Part shown: in pieces, positions 57,456 through 64,000 of the stretch | How positions within the stretch are numbered: position 1 is the first letter of the stretch | Layout of the letters: each line of letters begins with the position of its first letter | Origin: Pseudomonas sp. MWU15-20650 | GTDB lineage: Bacteria; Pseudomonadota; Gammaproteobacteria; Pseudomonadales; Pseudomonadaceae | Direction: 5' to 3' | NCBI RefSeq assembly: GCF_023242475.1 | Contig: NZ_JALJFG010000003.1 | Coordinates: 1 to 64,000, forward strand | Length of the DNA stretch: 64,000 nt | The notes under the pieces: model-generated | Seen by the model: the letters and a program-made list of their open reading frames with translations, nothing else | What the model was told of the DNA's origin: nothing | Database searches by the model: none | Translations under genes and position numbers: made by a program

Positions 57456-58952
57456 ATGAGCCCGAGCCTCTCTCTCCCTACCCGTCGCCCGGAGCGCTTG
57501 CTGATCCTGGGTAGTTGCCTCACGGTCGTTGTGATTGTGGGAGTCGTTACTGCCCTGCTGATTCGTGAGCACGCCAATACGCTGCAGACAGCCAAACGCA
57601 CGGCCAACAACATCACCCAGCTGATTGACGCCGATGTACTGCGTAACGTCGAGCTGTACGACATGGCCCTCAAGGGCCTGATATCCGCCACCGAGCGCAG
57701 TGACCTGCAGGGTGTATCAGCCAATATTCGCCACCTGGTACTGTTCGACCGCTCCGCCGCTGCCCCCTACAAAGGTGACATCCTGCTACTGGACGCCAAT
57801 GGCGAGGTGATCGCCGACTCGTCCCTGCTCATACCCAAGAAGGGCAATTTCGCCGACCGCGACTATTTCCAGGTCCACCGCGCTACCCCCGACGTCGGCC
57901 TGTACATCAGTCGCCCATTCAGTGCCCGCTGCATCTGCGACGACCAATGGCGCATTGCATTCAGCCGCCGGGTTTCTGCACCGGACGGACGCTTCCAGGG
58001 CGTCGCCGTGGCCTCCATGCGCCTGTCGTACTTCCAGCAACTGTTCAGCAACCTGAGTATCGGCAGCAACAGCACCATCAACTTGATCAATCAACAGGGC
58101 ATCCTGCTGGCACAGCAACCCATGCTGGAGTTGGACATGGTCGACAAGGACCTGAGCCTGCGCCCGAACGTCGCGCGCATGCTCAAGGAGCACAACGGCA
58201 GCTTTCGTGGCGTTTCCAGCGTCGACCGCCAGGAGCGGCTCTACAGTTTCTCCAGCGTCGGGAACTTGCCGCTGATCGTGGCGGTGGCCGTGTCTACCGA
58301 TGAAGTCTTCGCGCAATGGAAGCGCGCGGCGCTGTTGATCAGCCTCGCGACAGGGGTACTGTGCATTGGCCTGCTGTGGTTGAGCTGGATGCTGAGCAAG
58401 GAACTGCGCCGTCGCCATCGCGCCGAACAGGTGCTGTCAGAACTGGCAGCCACCGATGCCCTGACCGGGGTGGCCAACCGCCGCACACTGGACGAACGCC
58501 TGCATCTGGAATGGGACCGGGCGCAACGCTCCACCGAGCCGCTGACCGTGCTGATGATCGATGTGGACCACTTCAAGGCGTTCAACGACCGCCATGGCCA
58601 TCAGGGCGGTGATGCGGCATTGCGCACGGTGGCCCAGGTGATCGAAGACAACATCCGCCGCCCGGCCGATCTGGCGGCGCGGTATGGCGGTGAAGAATTC
58701 GCCGTGGTGCTGCCCCATACCGACGCCAAGGGCGCCTGGCTGATCGCCGAGCATATCCGCAGCAGCGTCGAGCACTTGCCACGGGTGGCCGGAGACGACC
58801 AACCGATCACTGTGAGCATCGGCATGAGCACTTGGCAGAAACACAGCCGTATGTCCCTAGAGGATCTGCTGCTCAAGGCCGACCAGGCGCTGTATGAAGC
58901 CAAGCACAGCGGCCGTAACCGGACAATGGATGCCGCAACCCGACCGCTGTAG
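57456..58952 (+). CDS. Membrane diguanylate cyclase (dCache-GGDEF), second of a tandem pair
   Basis: Also 498 residues with the same layout as its neighbour. The GGDEF part is nearly identical (RYGGEEFAVVLPHTDAKGAW; MIDVDHFKAFNDRHGHQGGD), while the sensor domain differs more (LLDANGEVIADSSLLIPKKG), as expected of a duplication followed by sensor divergence. The stop codon lies in the start of a REP element. Confidence 0.92.
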   Translation: MSPSLSLPTRRPERLLILGSCLTVVVIVGVVTALLIREHANTLQTAKRTANNITQLIDADVLRNVELYDMALKGLISATERSDLQGVSANIRHLVLFDRSAAAPYKGDILLLDANGEVIADSSLLIPKKGNFADRDYFQVHRATPDVGLYISRPFSARCICDDQWRIAFSRRVSAPDGRFQGVAVASMRLSYFQQLFSNLSIGSNSTINLINQQGILLAQQPMLELDMVDKDLSLRPNVARMLKEHNGSFRGVSSVDRQERLYSFSSVGNLPLIVAVAVSTDEVFAQWKRAALLISLATGVLCIGLLWLSWMLSKELRRRHRAEQVLSELAATDALTGVANRRTLDERLHLEWDRAQRSTEPLTVLMIDVDHFKAFNDRHGHQGGDAALRTVAQVIEDNIRRPADLAARYGGEEFAVVLPHTDAKGAWLIAEHIRSSVEHLPRVAGDDQPITVSIGMSTWQKHSRMSLEDLLLKADQALYEAKHSGRNRTMDAATRPL

Positions 58953-59039
58953 GAGCGAGCTTGCTCGCGAAGAACCTCAACGATAACGGGGGCATCCTGA
59001 ATGAACAGGGTGCTCTCGGGTTTTTCGCTCGCGCCTACA
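58949..59039. repeat. REPIN after the diguanylate cyclase pair
   Basis: TGTAGGAGCGAGCTTGCTCG at the left and TTCGCTCGCGCCTACA at the right are inverse REP units with about 45 bases between them. The TAG stop of the upstream gene falls within the left unit. Confidence 0.75.
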
Positions 59040-59057
59040 GGGGTACGAACGCACCAT

Positions 59058-59085
59058 AAAAAAAAGGCCACCCGAAGGCAGCCTT
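59058..59085 (-). terminator. Rho-independent terminator of lpxC
   Basis: Read on the - strand, AGGCTGCC and GGTGGCCT form a stem around TTCG and are followed by a run of T. It lies about 30 bases behind the lpxC stop and ends the division-cluster transcript. Confidence 0.85.
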
Positions 59086-59112
59086 TCAAAACTAAAGAAA
59101 GAGAGTTGTTAC

Positions 59113-60060
<948 letters not shown>

Positions 60061-60136
60061 TCAACAAAGGCTGGCGATAATAGCAGACCAGACCTTTGCT
60101 GAACACCAATCACCTTCATAGCCCTGATACATTCCA

Positions 60137-61333
60137 TTAATCGGCCTGACGACGCAAGAATGCCGGGATGTCCAGGTAGTCCAGATCATCTTGCGGATTC
60201 AAGCTACGGGACGCCGCAGCACCGGCCTGAGCCTGGTTGCGCATCACGGTCGGACGGTCCAGGTCACGGTAGTTCACCGACGGCAGTTCCTGGCGCGCAG
60301 GCGCTGGAGCAGCAGCCGCTTGGCTGGCCTGGCTGTTGTGCAGGGTGTTGTCGATGACCTTCACAGGCTTCTCGATTTTCGCGCCCAGGCCGGTAGCAAC
60401 CACGGTCACGTGCAGTTCATCGCGCATGTCCGGATCGATAACGGTACCGACTTTGACCATGGCGTGCTCGGAAGCGAAGGCTTCGATGATGCTACCCACG
60501 TCGGAGTACTCGCCCAGGGACAGGTCGGGACCGGCGGTGATATTCACCAGGATGCCGCGTGCACCTTGCAGGTTCACGTCTTCCAGCAACGGGTTGCGGA
60601 TGGCCGCTTCGGTGGCTTCACGTGCACGGTTCGGACCGCTGGCGCAGCCAGTGCCCATCATCGCCATGCCCATTTCGCTCATGACAGTGCGTACGTCGGC
60701 AAAGTCGACGTTGATCATGCCTGGGCGCTTGATGATGTCGGAGATACCGCGAACGGCACCGGCCAGTACGTCGTCAGCCTTGGCGAAAGCGGACAGCAGG
60801 CTGGCGTCTTTGCCCAGGATGGTCAGCAGCTTCTCGTTGGGAATGGTGATCAACGAGTCGACGCTTTCAGACAGCAGACGGATGCCTTCGTCGGCGATCT
60901 GCATACGCTTGCGACCTTCGAACGGGAACGGACGGGTCACGACTGCGACCGTCAGAATACCCATTTCCTTGGCCACTTCGGCAATGATCGGTGCAGCACC
61001 GGTACCGGTACCGCCGCCCATGCCAGTGGTGATGAACACCATGTTGGTGCCTTGCAGCACTTCGGCAATACGCTCGCGGTCTTCCAGTGCGGCTTGACGG
61101 CCGACTTCCGGATTGGCGCCAGCGCCGAGGCCCTTGGTCACGGCTGTGCCCAATTGCAGGATGGTCCGCGCGCCGATACTTTTCAGCGCCTGGGCATCAG
61201 TGTTGGCGCAGATGAACTCAACGCCCTCAATGTTGCTTTTGACCATATGGTTGACAGCGTTGCCGCCGCCACCGCCGACACCGATTACTTTGATAACCGG
61301 GCTTGCGGGGATGTTGTCTACGAGCTCGAACAT
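60137..61333 (-). CDS. ftsZ: Cell division protein FtsZ
   Basis: FtsZ is the tubulin-like GTPase that forms the division ring. The chain has 398 residues from MFELVDNIPASPVIKVIGVG. The tubulin signature GGGTGTGAAP and the T7 loop NVDFADVRTVM are intact, and the C-terminal tail DYLDIPAFLRRQAD binds FtsA and ZipA. An upstream in-frame start at 61495 would run through the intergenic repeat and is rejected. Confidence 0.97.
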   Translation of the reverse strand: MFELVDNIPASPVIKVIGVGGGGGNAVNHMVKSNIEGVEFICANTDAQALKSIGARTILQLGTAVTKGLGAGANPEVGRQAALEDRERIAEVLQGTNMVFITTGMGGGTGTGAAPIIAEVAKEMGILTVAVVTRPFPFEGRKRMQIADEGIRLLSESVDSLITIPNEKLLTILGKDASLLSAFAKADDVLAGAVRGISDIIKRPGMINVDFADVRTVMSEMGMAMMGTGCASGPNRAREATEAAIRNPLLEDVNLQGARGILVNITAGPDLSLGEYSDVGSIIEAFASEHAMVKVGTVIDPDMRDELHVTVVATGLGAKIEKPVKVIDNTLHNSQASQAAAAPAPARQELPSVNYRDLDRPTVMRNQAQAGAAASRSLNPQDDLDYLDIPAFLRRQAD

Positions 61334-61389
61334 GTTCCCTCTCCTTTCGTTTTCTCTAGTTTTTTCGCCTACTACGCCTACTGCCGTAG

Positions 61390-61453
61390 GAGTTACAAGT
61401 TGCAAGCTATTAGCTGCAAGCTTGAAACGCCCTACTCTTGAAACTTGTAACTC
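61390..61453. repeat. CAAG-rich palindromic repeat between ftsA and ftsZ
   Basis: GAGTTACAAGTT (61390-61401) and AACTTGTAACTC (61442-61453) are a perfect inverted pair; inside are TGCAAGCTATTAGCTGCAAG. It is related to the repeats at 2224 and 15752. Confidence 0.65.
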
Positions 61454-61473
61454 GCCGCTTGAAGCTAACTTCG

Positions 61474-62736
61474 TCAGAAGTTGCTTTTGATCCACGTTTG
61501 CAACCGCTCGAACAACGGCGCTTTCGCGTCGTCGTCACTGCGGTAGCTGTCACGGATGCTCGGCCCCGACAGGGAAATGCCGTCGGTCTGCTTTTGCAGC
61601 CCGTACAACAGCAAGCCCACACCGGTGGAGTAAATCGGGTTGCGCACCACGTCGCCCAGGCCCTTGACGCCATGGGGCACGCCCAGGCGCACCGGCATGT
61701 GGAAGATCTCTTCGGCCAGTTCGACCGCGCCTTCCATCTTCGAGGTGCCACCGGTCAGCACGATGCCGGCCGGGATCAAATCTTCGTAGCCGCTACGGCG
61801 CAGTTCAGCCTGGATCAGGGTGAACAGCTCGTCATAACGCGGCTCGACCACTTCGGCCAGGGCCTGGCGCGACAGTTCGCGCGGTGGACGGTCGCCCACG
61901 CTTGGCACCTTGATGGTCTCGCCGGCACCGGCCAGCTTGGCCAGGGCGCAGGCGTAGCGGATCTTGATTTCTTCGGCGTACTGGGTCGGGGTACGCAGCG
62001 CCATGGCGATGTCGTTGGTGACCTGGTCGCCGGCAATCGGGATCACGGCGGTGTGACGGATCGCACCCTCGGTGAAGATCGCGATGTCGGTGGTGCCGCC
62101 GCCGATGTCCACCAGGCACACGCCCAGCTCTTTTTCGTCGTCGGTGAGTACCGAGTAGGCCGAAGCCAGTTGCTCGAGAATGATGTCGTCGATTTCCAGG
62201 CCGCAGCGGCGCACGCATTTTTCAATGTTCTGTGCAGCGTTGACGGCGCAGGTCACCACGTGGACCTTGGCTTCCAGACGTACGCCCGACATGCCCAGGG
62301 GCTCACGAACGCCTTCCTGGTTATCGATCACGTAGTCTTGCGGCAGGGTATGCAGTACACGCTGGTCAGCGGGAATCGCCACGGCCTGGGCAGCGTCGAG
62401 TACGCGTTCAAGGTCGGCCGAGCTGACTTCACGGTCGCGGATCGCCACGATACCGTGTGAGTTCAGGCTACGGATGTGGTTGCCGGCCACGCCGACGAAC
62501 GCCGAGTGAATCCGGCAACCGGCCATCAGCTGCGCTTCTTCGATAGCGCGCTGGATCGATTGCACGGTGGACTCAATGTTCACCACCACGCCCTTCTTCA
62601 GGCCCCGGGACGGATGCGTGCCAATACCGACGATTTCAATAACGCCGTCTTCCCCAACCTCGCCGACCAGCGCCACCACCTTGGAGGTGCCGATATCGAG
62701 ACCGACGATCATTTTGCCGCTTTGCACGTTTGCCAT
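61474..62736 (-). CDS. ftsA: Cell division protein FtsA
   Basis: FtsA is an actin-like ATPase that anchors FtsZ to the membrane. The 420-residue chain begins MANVQSGKMIVGLDIGTSKV with the phosphate-1 motif, and has VCLVDIGGGTTDIAIF (phosphate-2) and IVLTGGTSKMEGAVEL (adenosine). The C-terminal amphipathic helix is LFERLQTWIKSNF. It lies 15 bases behind ftsQ. Confidence 0.97.
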   Translation of the reverse strand: MANVQSGKMIVGLDIGTSKVVALVGEVGEDGVIEIVGIGTHPSRGLKKGVVVNIESTVQSIQRAIEEAQLMAGCRIHSAFVGVAGNHIRSLNSHGIVAIRDREVSSADLERVLDAAQAVAIPADQRVLHTLPQDYVIDNQEGVREPLGMSGVRLEAKVHVVTCAVNAAQNIEKCVRRCGLEIDDIILEQLASAYSVLTDDEKELGVCLVDIGGGTTDIAIFTEGAIRHTAVIPIAGDQVTNDIAMALRTPTQYAEEIKIRYACALAKLAGAGETIKVPSVGDRPPRELSRQALAEVVEPRYDELFTLIQAELRRSGYEDLIPAGIVLTGGTSKMEGAVELAEEIFHMPVRLGVPHGVKGLGDVVRNPIYSTGVGLLLYGLQKQTDGISLSGPSIRDSYRSDDDAKAPLFERLQTWIKSNF

Positions 62737-62751
62737 GGGTCCTGCCTCTTC

Positions 62752-63621
62752 TTAATTCTTCGCGACAGCGGGTTTGGCTGTCGTCGGCGCAGCCGGTTCA
62801 CGCCAGCCGACGGCCAGGCCGTTGGCGTAACGCAGGTCGACGCTCGCAATGTTCGTAATCTGTTCTTTCAAGGTCTTGTCATAGATGGCAATAAAGCGGC
62901 GCATCTTTTCCACCAAGCGGTCGCGTCCCAGCAACAACTCGATGCCCGGGCCGGAACTGCCTGCCCCGGTCGTCAGAAACCAGCTTCCCCGCTCACGCAG
63001 TTCCAGGCGTGCAATGGAGAAGCCCAGCGGCCTCAGCATCTGGCTCAAAGCCTGATACTGCTGCATCACTTGCTGCTGCGCCCGCTGCGGCCCGAACAAC
63101 TGCGGCAGGTGCTCGTAATTCGCCACTTCACGCGGCGCAAACGCCTGGCCCTGGTTATTCAACAGCGCACCATCGCCCCAACGGGCCACGGGCAATTGTT
63201 CTTCCAGGCGGATCGTCACCTGGTCCGGCCATACACGACGGACTTCGGCATGGGCGATCCATGGCATCTGCTCCAGCTCCGAGCGCATGCCGGCCAGGTC
63301 GATGGTAAAGAAGCTCGCCGCCAGGTAAGGGCCGATGCGCTGCTGTACCGCTTGCTGGCTGATGTAGCTCAAGTCGCCCTGCACGCTGACCTTGGTGATC
63401 GGCCGGTCGGCATACGGCAACAGGCGCTGGGCGCCTTCGTATGTGCCGAAGCCCAACGCCACCAGCAACACCGGCCAGAAGAGCGCCTTGAGGAAACCAA
63501 AGTTGGCTTTCGGCAAGCGCACCGACATCGGCTCTTTAGCCACCATCCGACTGGCACCCCGCGGCACCGGCTTGCGGCCGGGGACTTGTGGGGGCTGATG
63601 ACGAAGCGATGCGCCGTTCAT
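62752..63621 (-). CDS. ftsQ: Cell division protein FtsQ
   Basis: FtsQ is a bitopic divisome protein recruiting FtsB and FtsL. It has a cytoplasmic basic N-terminus, a helix ([19 protein letters not shown]), a POTRA domain ([20 protein letters not shown]) and a beta domain ([20 protein letters not shown]). ATG 63621 gives 289 residues, typical for Pseudomonas; it lies four bases after the ddl stop. Confidence 0.95.
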   Translation of the reverse strand: MNGASLRHQPPQVPGRKPVPRGASRMVAKEPMSVRLPKANFGFLKALFWPVLLVALGFGTYEGAQRLLPYADRPITKVSVQGDLSYISQQAVQQRIGPYLAASFFTIDLAGMRSELEQMPWIAHAEVRRVWPDQVTIRLEEQLPVARWGDGALLNNQGQAFAPREVANYEHLPQLFGPQRAQQQVMQQYQALSQMLRPLGFSIARLELRERGSWFLTTGAGSSGPGIELLLGRDRLVEKMRRFIAIYDKTLKEQITNIASVDLRYANGLAVGWREPAAPTTAKPAVAKN

Positions 63622-63625
63622 ATGC

Positions 63626-64000
<375 letters not shown>

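Noticed and set aside
61334..61495. N-terminal extension of FtsZ by 54 codons
   Set aside because: It would translate the intergenic palindromic repeat and overlap ftsA; the internal ATG matches the conserved FtsZ start.

Overview
The window is chromosomal DNA of a Pseudomonas, most likely of the fluorescens group. It carries a complete alginate operon in the order algD-8-44-K-E-G-X-L-I-J-F-A, an lpxC-ftsZ-ftsA-ftsQ-ddl segment of the division and cell-wall cluster, many REP/REPIN palindromes (GTGGGAG..CTTGCTCCCG type), and intergenic repeats of a kind I know from P. fluorescens genomes. I see no rRNA, tRNA, CRISPR array, insertion sequence with a transposase, or prophage.

Layout. 1-893: leader and promoter of algD, with an AlgU-type promoter. 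894-17286: alginate polymerisation, modification, export and precursor genes, all on +. 17389-25729: an accessory island on the - strand directly behind algA. It holds two very large toxin-like genes, each ending in a predicted ADP-ribosyltransferase-like domain, and a small Gly-rich gene between them. Perfect HrpL-type promoters (GGAACC-N16-CCACNNA) precede the small gene and the second large gene, so these look like type III secretion substrates. The 3' end and terminator of algA recur twice inside the island, each time just behind a - strand gene. 26174-27465: a membrane-anchored hypothetical protein and a short-chain dehydrogenase. 27557-29501: an ATPase/HNH pair matching the Septu (PtuA-PtuB) anti-phage system. 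29504-32054: LysR regulator divergent from an MFS exporter and an NTF2-like protein. 32160-33531: an overlapping pair that could be a membrane-active effector and its immunity protein. 33561-38321: an AaeAB-like efflux operon (adaptor, DUF1656, FUSC, outer-membrane factor). 38550-40760: a large orphan protein. 40858-47695: assorted metabolic and regulatory genes, including CheV. 47910-54223: an RND efflux operon with its own two-component system. 54488-58952: an OprD-type porin and two tandem diguanylate cyclases. 59113-64000: lpxC, ftsZ, ftsA, ftsQ and a partial ddl on the - strand.

How the parts relate. AlgA and AlgD make GDP-mannuronate. Alg8/Alg44 polymerise it under c-di-GMP control. AlgG, AlgX, AlgL, AlgI, AlgJ and AlgF modify the chain, and AlgK/AlgE export it. 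Two diguanylate cyclases lie in the same window, although nothing shows they feed Alg44. The RND pump is preceded by a perfect palindrome of the CusR-box type (TGACA-N4-TGTCA), suggesting autoregulation by the downstream response regulator.

Most notable observations: the HrpL-driven toxin-like island built on repeated algA tails; a REPIN inserted in frame inside the signal-peptide region of algK; a 519-bp element with 21-bp terminal inverted repeats and a 10-bp target duplication that has split a REPIN; the Septu pair; and the candidate effector/immunity pair.
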